This document shows, piece after piece, positions 27,312 to 36,400 of a DNA stretch of 64,000 nucleotides. Position numbers and translations under genes: made by a program. Under the pieces are notes generated by a model. That model saw nothing but the letters and a program-made list of their open reading frames with translations. It had not been told where the DNA came from and did not search any database. Within the stretch, counting starts at the first letter, position 1. Each line of letters starts with the position of its first letter. The stretch comes from CALDTK01 sp965215215 (GTDB lineage: Bacteria; Bacteroidota; Bacteroidia; Chitinophagales; Saprospiraceae), in the NCBI GenBank assembly GCA_965215215.1, contig OZ244043.1:1612001-1676000 (forward strand). The letters run 5' to 3'.

Positions 27312-29084
27312 CTAACGCAAAGCCACCCGCGCGAACGCCGCCCCCTGCCGCAACACGTAGCTCCCGGCCGGTAATCCGGAAAGCGAAACACTTCCCCCGG
27401 CAGCGACCCCAAAGCGGCCTACCTGCCTGCCGCCAAAGTCGTAGGCCACTACCTCCTCCCCCACGGTGAAATTTGTGGAAACAGCTTCGCCGGCGGCAAC
27501 CGGATTCGGCCAGGCTCGCTTGCTTAACTCCGCCGCGCCCGAGACCGCGCGCACGACGCTGACCTCACTCGTCCCGTCGAAATCGACGTCGCGGAGTCGG
27601 TAGTACACGGTTTTGCCGCTAAGGCGAACCTTGTCGGTGTGGCGGTACTGCGTGGTGAACTTGGTGTTGCCTGCGGCGGGTACGGTGGCGATCGTCTTCC
27701 AGTCACTCGCATTCTCGCTGCGCTCGATCTCGAACCGGTCGGTATTGAGCTCCTGAGCGGTCGACCATTCCAGATCGACGCCTGCCCGTTGGGGTGTGGC
27801 GGCGAAGTGAGTGAGCTGTACCGGCAGCGGCTGCTGCTCCTCGCCCTCGACGTAGAAATCGCTGAAGCTCTCCACCTCGACGTCGCAGTAGTGATCGGCG
27901 CCGACGAGACCGTGATCTAAGACCTTCAGAAATCGTTCCGGTGCCGACGGAATGCTTCCGTTGCAGACGTCCGAGGCGAGTTTGCGTACCCGGATCGCCC
28001 CGGCGTGCGCGGGGTCGTTCCGATCGTCGTCGTTCGCGGCGAGCAGCGCCGACCAGTCCTCCGCGGTGTAATACAGGCGGACCCGCACTTTGCCGGCAGG
28101 TTGGTTTTCTGGCGTAATGACCACGTTGCGATCGAGGAGCTCGACGCCCTGGCCGAGTGTACGGATTGGGCCCGCGTTGCGGTGGACGCTCGCCGTAACG
28201 TTACCCAGCGACTCGTTGTCGAAGAAGCTCGCTACCCGGTCGCTACCGACGAAAAAGTGCTTCCATATCCCGCTGCCCGTCGAGACCACGGAGGCAGCAC
28301 TCACGCAGGTCCCCGCCTGACCGGCGGCTACCTTGCTCGCAGGCAGATCTGCGTCGAACGCAGGCCCGATATCCACGTAACCGACGCTACTGCCGAACAA
28401 CAGTCCCGTACTCCCGATGGGGGTCTGCTGAAGCGCTTCGTAGCGGAAGCGAATCCCGCGCCCGGCGATATCGTCGAGCAGGGCCTGCGCGCAAGCTCGC
28501 ACGTTCGGACTCGAGAGCACCGAGGCATCCTCGACGCCGGTGTAGGAGGTCACGACCGCGACCTCGTCGTCGAGCAAGTTCACGGGATCGTTGTAGTCCG
28601 TGATGAGTTGCATCGTCGGCATGATCCCTGAGACCAGCGCTTGACCGTCTAGGTAGAAGGTGTAAGTATTACCGCTGTAGTGGCGGGTTTCGACCTCGCC
28701 GGAGGCGTACCACTCGTAGCCTTCGCGATCTTGGCCGAGGTCGAGCGTCCCAAATTTCATCGTCAGGTCGTTCGCGCTGAACCCGTAGAGCGTGAGCGCG
28801 GCGGAGAGGGACGTGAAGGAGGTCGGAGTAGTCTCGACCTTGAGCGCCGCGATGGTACCGCCGGCCGGTTGCAGGAGCGTAGGAATCAGATCGGCCGATT
28901 CGATCCGGTAGTAAGCCCGGCTGAGACCACTCGTCAACCCGGCCGGAATGGCGTGCCCACCGAGGTAGTCGGAAGCGTAAATCCCGTAGAACGGCAGATT
29001 GGCGCTAAAGCTGAAACTCTCCTGGGCGCGAAGGGCGGGCAGACCCAGGAGGGCCGCGGCAAGGAACGTGAATCGGGTTGACAT
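27312..29084 (-). CDS. large secreted protein with C-terminal sorting-type domain
   Basis: ATG 29084 (MSTRFTFLAAALLGLPALRAQ) begins a clear signal peptide, so the in-frame codon at 29117 was rejected. The 590-residue product has a long N-terminal region without a recognised fold. A fibronectin-like segment follows that is often seen before Bacteroidota sorting domains (VDLEWSTAQELNTDRFEIE, then a YYRLRDVDFDG strand). The last 80 residues have the type IX secretion tail layout (KRAWPNPVAAGE, then LSGLPAGSYVLRQG). It is probably exported across the outer membrane. The substrate is unknown. Confidence 0.78.
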   Translation of the reverse strand: MSTRFTFLAAALLGLPALRAQESFSFSANLPFYGIYASDYLGGHAIPAGLTSGLSRAYYRIESADLIPTLLQPAGGTIAALKVETTPTSFTSLSAALTLYGFSANDLTMKFGTLDLGQDREGYEWYASGEVETRHYSGNTYTFYLDGQALVSGIMPTMQLITDYNDPVNLLDDEVAVVTSYTGVEDASVLSSPNVRACAQALLDDIAGRGIRFRYEALQQTPIGSTGLLFGSSVGYVDIGPAFDADLPASKVAAGQAGTCVSAASVVSTGSGIWKHFFVGSDRVASFFDNESLGNVTASVHRNAGPIRTLGQGVELLDRNVVITPENQPAGKVRVRLYYTAEDWSALLAANDDDRNDPAHAGAIRVRKLASDVCNGSIPSAPERFLKVLDHGLVGADHYCDVEVESFSDFYVEGEEQQPLPVQLTHFAATPQRAGVDLEWSTAQELNTDRFEIERSENASDWKTIATVPAAGNTKFTTQYRHTDKVRLSGKTVYYRLRDVDFDGTSEVSVVRAVSGAAELSKRAWPNPVAAGEAVSTNFTVGEEVVAYDFGGRQVGRFGVAAGGSVSLSGLPAGSYVLRQGAAFARVALR

Positions 29085-29258
29085 ATCGGACTGTTTGGGG
29101 AGCCCGAATTGCGCCAAAGATCGTGCCTACCCTAAATAGGGTAGGCCAAGAGGACCTTTAGATAAAATACCCCCATTCTGGCTGCCGAGGAAGGCCTTAC
29201 GGAGGTAGTGGACCATCCAGCGTAAGTCAAACCGCATTTACGTCTCGGATGTCCGAGC

Positions 29259-30029
29259 TCAAAGCAAAAACGTCCGCACCACCACCGCCACCACCACCAC
29301 GATCAACACCCAGTACGCCACCCGCGACGCCCACGGCGAGCGCACCGCGAACCGCGTGGTGAAGTAAGCCGCCACACCTTGGCCCAGCGCCATCACCAGG
29401 CCGATCGGCCACACGACCTGATCCTCGATCACGAAATTGACGAGCAACGGCACGGTGTACACCGCCGTAGAGGCCGACTTGAGCGCATTTGCCTCCACGA
29501 TCGGGAAGCCCGCGCCGAGCACCGCGACGGCCAGGAACAGCGCCCCGAAGCCCATCTGGATGAAGCCGCCGTAAAAGCCGAGCACGAGTCCGGCTGCCGC
29601 CAAAACCACCGGCGGCCACGTGCGCTCCGGGGGCTTGCTAGCCAACCAGCGTTTTGGCTTGACCAGTACGATGCCCAGGATGAGCAGCAACATCCACCGG
29701 AAAGCCTCGCGGAAGGCGGCGTTGCTCACCTGCGAGGCCACGTACCCGCCCGCCAAGGCACCAATTACGATGGGGACGAGCAGTACGCGGCCTTTACGCC
29801 AGGGCAGGCGACCGCTGCGCCAAAATTCGAGCGTGGAGACACCCGTCTGCGCGAGCGTCCCCACGCGGTTGGTGGCGTTAGCGAGTACGCCGGGGAGGCC
29901 GATGGCCTCCGTGAGCACCGAGAGCGTAATGGCCGAGCCGTTGCCGGCGAGCGTATTGATAAAACCCGCTAGCGCCGCGCCGAGGAGCGCCAGGGCGATG
30001 ACGGACCCGTCTAGGTCCGCGACTGACAC
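29259..30029 (-). CDS. TSUP-family (TauE/SafE-like) permease, copy 1
   Basis: GTG 30029 was chosen because from there the protein aligns with its paralogue at 31344-32135 (SVADLDGSVIAL versus SVADLDWSIIVL). The 256-residue product has about seven to eight hydrophobic helices, with the family repeats GFINTLAGNGSAITLSVLTEAIGLP and GFYGGFIQMGFGALFLAVAVL. TSUP proteins move sulfite, sulfoacetate or other small anions, but the substrate here is unknown. The start lies inside the mce gene (overlap 19 bp), so the two are coupled. Confidence 0.85.
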   Translation of the reverse strand: MSVADLDGSVIALALLGAALAGFINTLAGNGSAITLSVLTEAIGLPGVLANATNRVGTLAQTGVSTLEFWRSGRLPWRKGRVLLVPIVIGALAGGYVASQVSNAAFREAFRWMLLLILGIVLVKPKRWLASKPPERTWPPVVLAAAGLVLGFYGGFIQMGFGALFLAVAVLGAGFPIVEANALKSASTAVYTVPLLVNFVIEDQVVWPIGLVMALGQGVAAYFTTRFAVRSPWASRVAYWVLIVVVVAVVVRTFLL

Positions 30030-30409
30030 AGCTCCACGAGCACACCGCCCGCGCTTTTCGGGTGGACGAAACACACCCACTTACCGTCGGCTCCCACGGT
30101 GGGCTCGTCGGAGAGGAGCCGGAAGCCCGCCCCGCGGAGCCGCTCCATTTCGGCTCTAATGTCCGCTACTTCGAAAGCCACGTGGTGGATGCCCGGTCCG
30201 CTTCGCTCCAGGAAGCGGGCGATCGGACTCGCGGGCGTGGTCGCCGCCAGCAGCTCGACCTTCGACTCGCCCGTGCGGTAAAAGAGGGTGTCCACGCCCT
30301 GGTCCGCCACGCGTTCCCGCTTGTAGGGCTCGGCGTCGAGTAAGCTCGTGTAAAGCGCGCGGGCTTCGGTGAGGTCGGAGACGGCGATGCCGAGGTGTTC
30401 TATTCGCAT
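30011..30409 (-). CDS. mce: methylmalonyl-CoA epimerase (VOC fold)
   Basis: ATG 30409 starts at MRIEHLGIAVSDL; the longer open frame upstream has no support. The 132-residue protein has two VOC half-domains with the metal ligands in place: His5 (IEHLGIAV), Glu in SKVELLAA, His in GPGIHHVAFEV, and Glu in GVLVELCQ. This matches methylmalonyl-CoA epimerase, which interconverts the 2R and 2S forms in propionate metabolism. No methylmalonyl-CoA mutase is in the window. It overlaps the TSUP gene downstream and is divergent from arsR. Confidence 0.9.
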   Translation of the reverse strand: MRIEHLGIAVSDLTEARALYTSLLDAEPYKRERVADQGVDTLFYRTGESKVELLAATTPASPIARFLERSGPGIHHVAFEVADIRAEMERLRGAGFRLLSDEPTVGADGKWVCFVHPKSAGGVLVELCQSRT

Positions 30410-30461
30410 GGTAGCGTTCCAATGAACGGCGAGCAAATCTAGCACAACCTATTCGGTTACT

Positions 30462-30488
30462 ATGACGTATGTTTACGACATACATTAT
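30462..30488. promoter_or_regulatory. inverted repeat, probable ArsR-type operator
   Basis: ATGACGTATGT (30462-30472) and ACATACATTAT (30478-30488) form an 11-bp inverted repeat with 9 of 11 pairs, around a 5-bp spacer. It sits between the divergent mce and arsR starts and just before the arsR GTG. This is the size and place of an autoregulatory ArsR/SmtB operator. Confidence 0.6.
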
Positions 30489-30499
30489 TGCTTCCATCC

Positions 30500-30850
30500 G
30501 TGACTTACGCCAAGACCACCGCCTTCACTCCCGAGCAGCAGCAACTCGCCCGCGTTGCCAAAGCGCTGGCCCATCCGGCGCGGGTGGCCATCATCGAGTT
30601 GTTGGCCCGTAAGCGGGCCTGCATCTCCGGCGACATCGCCGCCGAGCTGCCGCTCTCGCGCACCACCGTCTCCCAACACTTGAAAGAATTGAAGTCGCTA
30701 GACTTGATCCGCGGCGAGATCGAGGGACTCACCATTTGCTACTGCCTCAACGCCGAGTTGTTGGAACGAGTGGCCCGGCAGTTTGCCGCCTTCTTCGTCG
30801 ACGCTACGTGCTGCACGTCTCGCGAGCTCACGGACGCTCAGAACCACTAA
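30500..30850 (+). CDS. ArsR/SmtB-family metalloregulator
   Basis: GTG 30500 is preferred over TTG 30488, because the latter lies within the probable operator. The winged-helix core is clear (ALAHPARVAIIELLARKRACISGDIAAELPLSRTTVSQHLKELKSL in part). Cys occurs at CISGD, CYC and CC(T) near the C-terminus. This Cys set is typical of arsenite-sensing ArsR proteins of Bacteroidota. It lies 30 bp upstream of a DUF6428 gene, its usual arsenic-locus partner. It probably represses this pair and perhaps the permeases. Confidence 0.88.
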   Translation: MTYAKTTAFTPEQQQLARVAKALAHPARVAIIELLARKRACISGDIAAELPLSRTTVSQHLKELKSLDLIRGEIEGLTICYCLNAELLERVARQFAAFFVDATCCTSRELTDAQNH

Positions 30851-30879
30851 CCCCTTTCTTACTCCAAACCAGTTATCCG

Positions 30880-31347
30880 ATGAAGATCTCCGAATTGAAG
30901 CAGTCCTTAGCAGCGGGCCTCGAAGCCGTTAATTTTCGCCTGCCCACCGGCGAGCGCTTGCCCGCTCACTTCCACATCACGGAAGTAGGTCTGGTGAACA
31001 AGCACTTCATCGACTGCGGGGGCGTGGAGCGCCGGGAGGCCGTAGCCAACTTTCAGCTCTGGGAGGACGGCGACTACGACCACCGAATTGCTCCACAGCG
31101 GTTCCTGCACATCGTGAACCTGTCGGAGAAAGTTCTGGGCCGCGAGGACCTAGACATCGAGGTGGAGTACCAGCAGGCGACCATCGGCAAGTTCGGGCTC
31201 CGCTTCGACGGGGTCGATTTCGTGCTCACGCCAAAACGAACGGCTTGCCTGGCCCAGGAGGCCTGCGGTGTTCCGGCGTCCCGGCGGGTGGCCCTGCCCC
31301 AGGTACGGGCGGAGGCAGCCTGTAAGCCGGGCGGTGGGTGCTGCTAG
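30880..31347 (+). CDS. DUF6428 family protein, arsenic-locus associated
   Basis: The protein has 155 residues. The body fits DUF6428: LPTGERLPAHFHITEVGLV, HFIDCGGVERR, then NFQLWEDGDYDHRI and FGLRFDGVDFVLTP. Proteins of this type follow arsR in many Bacteroidota arsenic operons, and their activity is not established. The C-terminal tail is rich in Cys (TACLAQEACG, then AACKPGGGCC), suggesting metalloid binding. Its TAG stop shares the palindrome CTAG (31344-31347) with the stop of the convergent permease gene. Confidence 0.85.
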   Translation: MKISELKQSLAAGLEAVNFRLPTGERLPAHFHITEVGLVNKHFIDCGGVERREAVANFQLWEDGDYDHRIAPQRFLHIVNLSEKVLGREDLDIEVEYQQATIGKFGLRFDGVDFVLTPKRTACLAQEACGVPASRRVALPQVRAEAACKPGGGCC

Positions 31348-32135
31348 GTAGCGTAGTAAGGCTGCCACAGGAAAGTACGCGCCACCACGGCCACCACCAC
31401 TACGACCAGCAAAACGTAAGCCGCCTGCGACGCCCAGGGCGAACGCACCGCGAACCGCGTCGTGAAGTACGCCGCCCCACCCTGGCCGACCGACATGAGC
31501 AATCCCACCGACCAGTCGATCTGATCTTCGATCACGAAGTTGAATAGTAGCGGTACGGTGTAGATCGCCACCGCCGCCGCTTTGAGCGCGTTTGCCTCCA
31601 TAATGGAAAAGCCCCCGCCGAGCACCGCGAGCGCGAGGAACAGCGCGCCGTAGCCCATCTGGATAAAGCCCCCGTAGAAGCCGACCAGCAGTCCTACGAC
31701 GATGATTACCGCAGCGGGCCAGTTGCGCTCCCGCGTTCCGCCGCTCAACCAGCGTTTTGGCTTGACCAAAACCACCCCCAGGATAAACAGCAGCATCCAC
31801 CGAAAGACCTGCGTGAAGGCCGCGTTGCTGACCTGCGAGGAAACGTATCCCCCGAGCAGCGCGCCCATCACCACCGGCAGCAGCAGGATAGCGCCCTTGC
31901 GCCAGGGCATGCGGCCGCTGCGCCAGAACTCGAAGGTCGACATGGCCGACTGCGCGAACGTGCCCACCCGGTTGGTGCCGTTGGCCAGGGTAGCCGGCAG
32001 TCCGACGGCCTCCGTCAGCACGGAGAGCGTAATCGCCGAGCCGTTACCCGCCAGTGTATTCACGAAGCCCGCCGCCGCGGCGCCGAGCACGGAGAGTACG
32101 ATGATGGACCAGTCGAGGTCCGCGACCGACGACAT
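31344..32135 (-). CDS. TSUP-family permease, copy 2
   Basis: ATG 32135 is used. The 263-residue product is a close paralogue of the permease at 29259-30029, sharing NTLAGNGSAITLSVLTEA, then NRVGTFAQSAMSTFEFWRSG, and AAYFTTRFAVRSPWAS. About eight hydrophobic helices fit the TSUP fold. The two copies bracket mce, arsR and the DUF6428 gene. Convergence with the DUF6428 gene at a shared CTAG is very tight. Regulation by ArsR is plausible, since AT-rich palindromes precede its start. Confidence 0.85.
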   Translation of the reverse strand: MSSVADLDWSIIVLSVLGAAAAGFVNTLAGNGSAITLSVLTEAVGLPATLANGTNRVGTFAQSAMSTFEFWRSGRMPWRKGAILLLPVVMGALLGGYVSSQVSNAAFTQVFRWMLLFILGVVLVKPKRWLSGGTRERNWPAAVIIVVGLLVGFYGGFIQMGYGALFLALAVLGGGFSIMEANALKAAAVAIYTVPLLFNFVIEDQIDWSVGLLMSVGQGGAAYFTTRFAVRSPWASQAAYVLLVVVVVAVVARTFLWQPYYAT

Positions 32136-32180
32136 CAAACCGCGAGCACGACACCCGAGCTTTGCGGGCGAGCATTCGTA

Positions 32181-32222
32181 TTATATGTCATGTCATAAGT
32201 TAATTAACTAATGTCACGACAC
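32181..32222 (-). promoter_or_regulatory. AT-rich promoter region with palindrome upstream of permease copy 2
   Basis: In otherwise GC-rich DNA, AGTTAATTAACT (32198-32209) is a perfect 12-bp palindrome. It is flanked by repeated ATGTCA words (32185-32190 and 32210-32215). It lies about 60 bp before the permease start, where an operator and promoter would be expected. Confidence 0.5.
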
Positions 32223-32224
32223 AG

Positions 32225-32257
32225 AAAAGCCCGCCCATCCCCTAAGGATGAGCGGGC
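32225..32257 (-). terminator. rho-independent terminator of the OmpA lipoprotein gene
   Basis: GCCCGCCCATCC (32229-32240) pairs with GGATGAGCGGGC (32246-32257), 11 of 12, around a 5-bp loop. On the minus strand it is followed by TTTT. It lies 60 bp past the OmpA stop (32317). Confidence 0.8.
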
Positions 32258-32316
32258 CTTTACACCTAGTAGGGTAGTCGCACCTCAGCCAGGCGGGGTG
32301 CGGCTAGCGGCGCTTC

Positions 32317-33231
32317 CTAGCGAGCGGGAACGTCCGTCGGTGCTTCGAGCAACTTGAAGAATTGATCGAGCTTCGGCGTCAGGATGATCTCCGTACGGCG
32401 GTTGGTCGCGCGGCCCTCCGGGGTATCGTTCTCGACCTTCGGCATAAACTCGCCGCGGCCGGCGGCCGCGAGGCGGCTCGGCTCCACACCGTACTTGGTG
32501 GAGAGCGCCTTCACCACGGCCGTAGCGCGCGCGGTGGAGAGCTCCCAGTTGTCGGCGTACTTGCTCGAGCTAATCGGCACATTGTCGGTGTGGCCCTCGA
32601 CGGTGATGTCGAGGTCTTCGTTGTCCTTGATCACCTTGGCCACCTTCGATAAGATCTCCGAAGCCTGCCCCCCTACGGAAGCCTGACCGCTCTTGAAGAG
32701 CAGCTTATCCGAGATCGAAACGAACACCTTGGTGCCCTTCACCTGCACGTCGATGTCCTCGTCGTTGATGTTCTCGAGCGACTTCTTCAGGTTGTACACT
32801 AGGGCCACCGAGGTGGAGTCCTTCACGCGGATCACCTTGTTGAGGCGCTCGATGTACTCCGACTGCGAGTTGATCTTCGTGAGCGAGGCGGCGATACTCT
32901 TGGCTTCGGCCTGCGTGGTGAGCTGGTTGGCGCTCATCTGGTCGAGCAACTTCGCGTTGGTGCTCGTGAGGTTGCCGATCTGCTGCTCGTACGAGGCGCG
33001 CTGTGCCTCGGTGCGGGCGAGCTCCGACTCCTTGTTGCGGAGGGTGGTATTCAATCGTTCATTATCGGCCGAGCGGCCGCTCTGGCACTCCTCGAGCCGC
33101 TGCTGCGATTCGTCGAGGGCGAGCTGGGTCTGCTCCTTTTCGTTCTGGACACCGGTAAATTTTTTCTTGCCCACGCACGATGGCAGGGCGAGTGCGCAAA
33201 CGAGCGCAACGATGAGAGCTTGGTACTGCAT
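32317..33231 (-). CDS. OmpA/MotB-family peptidoglycan-binding lipoprotein
   Basis: ATG 33231 starts the lipoprotein signal (YQALIVALVCALALPSC), so an upstream in-frame codon is not used. The 304-residue product has a coiled coil from about residue 30 to 150 (QLALDESQQRLEECQSG onward), then an OmpA-like domain. Its peptidoglycan-binding residues lie in TVEGHTDNVPISSSKYADNWELSTARATAVV, with the final NRRTEIIL strand. It probably tethers the outer membrane to the cell wall. A terminator follows the gene. Confidence 0.9.
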   Translation of the reverse strand: MQYQALIVALVCALALPSCVGKKKFTGVQNEKEQTQLALDESQQRLEECQSGRSADNERLNTTLRNKESELARTEAQRASYEQQIGNLTSTNAKLLDQMSANQLTTQAEAKSIAASLTKINSQSEYIERLNKVIRVKDSTSVALVYNLKKSLENINDEDIDVQVKGTKVFVSISDKLLFKSGQASVGGQASEILSKVAKVIKDNEDLDITVEGHTDNVPISSSKYADNWELSTARATAVVKALSTKYGVEPSRLAAAGRGEFMPKVENDTPEGRATNRRTEIILTPKLDQFFKLLEAPTDVPAR

Positions 33232-33411
33232 GTGAGTTATTTGCAAGATTTAGAGCGGGGAAGGTAGGAATTGCGACTACACCATACTGGGTATTCGCAG
33301 AACTGCCGCGGAACTGACTACGCAGCGCCTCGACGGAAGGGTTCAGCGGTCTACGACGAGTTTTGGCGAAAGCCTTCAGTGCGGAGGTACCTTCGCGGGC
33401 CATTTCGAACT

Positions 33412-36400
33412 ATGCCGTTTCCCGAGTACACCACCCTTGATCTGCCCGCCTTAGACGCTGAGATGCTGCGCGTTTGGGCCGCCGAGCGCACCTTCGAACG
33501 CAGCGTCGAAGAGCGCGATTCCGACCGGCCGTGGGTCTTCTACGAAGGCCCCCCCTCCGCCAACGGCAAGCCGGGTATCCACCACGTGATGGCGCGGACT
33601 GTTAAAGATTTGTTTTGTCGGTTTCACACCATGTTGGGAGAGCGCGTGGAGCGCAAAGGGGGCTGGGACACGCACGGTTTGCCGGTGGAGTTGAAGGTGG
33701 AGTCCGAGCTCGGGATCACCAAAGACGACATCGGGCGCAGCATCTCGGTGGCCGATTATAACGCCCGTTGCCGCGAGACGGTGATGCGCTACAAGGCGGA
33801 GTGGGATGCGCTCACGGTGCAGATGGGGTACTGGGTGGATCTCGACAACCCGTACGTCACCTTCGAGCCCGCCTACATCTCGAGCGTCTGGTGGCTCCTC
33901 AAGCGGATCTACGACAAAGGTTTGCTTTACAAGGGGTACACCATTCAGCCCTTCTCCCCGGCGGCGGGCACGGGCCTCTCCAGCCACGAGCTCAACATGC
34001 CGGGCGCCTACCGGGAGGTCACCGACACCACGGTCGCCGCCCTCTTCGAGCTTTCGCTAAAACGAACTCCGGCCCACTGGCTCCGGGACGAGGACGACGA
34101 GCGAGTCTACGTCGCCGCCTGGACGACCACGCCCTGGACCTTGCCCTCGAACACCGCCCTCACCGTGGGCCCACGAATTTCCTACGTGAAGGTCCGCACC
34201 AAAAACCCCTACACCGACGAGCCGCAGAGCATCGTGCTGGCGGCGGATCTGGTGTCGGCCTGGTTTGGCGGCAATAACCAACCCACGGTGCTCTCGCAGA
34301 GCGAGCCCTTCGCCGGCGAAGAACTGGTCGGCCTCGCCTACGAGCCACTCTTCGACTTCGGCAACGCCATCGAGCCGGTCGGGGAGGGCGTCGACGCCTA
34401 CCGCATCATCGCCGGCGATTTCGTAACCACCTCCGACGGTACCGGCGTGGTGCACACCGCGCCGAGCTTCGGTGCCGACGACCGCAGGGCGGCGGCGGCG
34501 GCCGGCATCGGGGCGCTAACGCTCGTGGACGAGCAGGGGCGCTTCAAGGACAACGTCGGTCCGTTTTCCGGGCGCTACATCAAGGACTACCGCGAGGACC
34601 CGGCCTACGTCAACGTCGATATCGACCTCGCCGTCGACCTGAAGCTCCGCGGTCAGGCCCTCAACGTGGCCAAGTACGCCCACAACTACCCGCACTGCTG
34701 GCGCACCGATAAGCCGGTGTTGTACTACCCGCTCGACTCCTGGTTTATCCGCGCCTCGAGCGTGCGCGAGCGTATGATGGAGCTCAACGACACCATCAAC
34801 TGGAAGCCGGCGAGCACGGGGACCGGTCGCTTCGGTAAGTGGCTCGAGAACGTGCAGGACTGGAACCTCTCGCGGAGTCGCTACTGGGGTATCCCGCTGC
34901 CCATCTGGCGCTCGGAGTGTGGCACCGAAGAGATTTGTATTGGCGGACTCAAAGATTTGCGGCAGCAAATCGCCGTCGCCAACGAGCAGCTTTCGCTAAA
35001 ACAAGACGTCCCCGCCGACCTCCACCGCCCCTACATCGACGAGGTGATCCTCTGGAAAAACGGCAAGCAGCTGATCCGGGAGACCGATCTGATCGACGTC
35101 TGGTTCGACTCCGGCAGCGTCCCCTACGCGCAGTGGGGGTACCCGCACGCCGAGGGCTCGGAAGGCACCTTCCGGCAAAACTTCCCCGCCGACTTCATCG
35201 CCGAGGGCGTGGACCAGACGCGGGGGTGGTTTTATACCCAGCACGCGATCGCGACGATCGTGTCCGATTCGGTGGCGTACAAAAACGTCGTCTCCAACGG
35301 CCTCGTCCTCGACAAGAACGGCCAGAAGATGTCGAAGCGCCTCGGCAACACCGTGGATCCCTTCGCGACCATCGCCACCCACGGCGCCGACGCGACGCGC
35401 TGGTACCTGATGACCAACGCCGCGCCCTGGGACAACCTGAAGTTCGACGACGAGGGGATCGCCATTGTGCGCCGCAGCTTTTTTGGAACTCTCCAGAACA
35501 CTTACGCTTTTTTCGCGCTGTACGCGAACGTTGATGGCTGGCAGGCCGGTGATGATAGCTCCGTTGCGCGTACCGAACTCGACCACTGGCTCCGGAGCCG
35601 GCTCAACACATTGTTGCGCGACGTACTTGCCGCCTACTCCGCTTACGAGCCACACACCGCTGGACGCCTCATCCAAGAGTTCGTAACCGATGAGTTGTCG
35701 AACTGGTACATCCGGCTCAACCGCAAGCGCTTTTGGCGAGGCGACCTATCGGACGACAAGAGGGCAGGCTACGCGACGCTACGCCAAGCTCTGCTGACGG
35801 TCGCCCAACTGATGGCCCCGATCGCACCATTCTATGCAGATAGGTTGTGGCGAGACGTAATCGTGGGAGGTGAGGATTCGGCGGAATCAGTGCACCTGTC
35901 GCTATTACCGCAAGTAGATGAGAGCGTAATCGACCTCAAGATCGAGGCGCGAATGCGAGTAGCCCGTTACATCGTATCCTCTGGGCACAGCCTCAGGAAA
36001 CAGCATCAAGTCCGGGTTCGACAGCCACTGCAGAAACTAATAATCGTTGACCCCGAAGATGTAAGAGGGATTTACAGAAAACAGGTTGAGTCTAAAGCTG
36101 ATTTGATCAAACAGGAGCTGAACGTTAAGGAGATCGAATTTATTAAAAGCGAGACACTAGTTAAAACTGTCAAGCCCAACTTCCGCGTACTTGGAAAGAA
36201 GGTAGGGAAGCTCATGAAATCGACGGCTTCAGTAATCGGATCTCTTTCTCAGGAAGACATTCGGAGGTTTGAAGAAGAAGGCCGGCTTGCAATTGAGGTC
36301 GAAGGCCAGCCATTAGCTCTGGAAAGAGACGATATAGACATCGCTGTTGAGGAAGTCCCTGGCCGAGATTTCACGAGCAGTAGAGGGCTAACTCTAGCGC

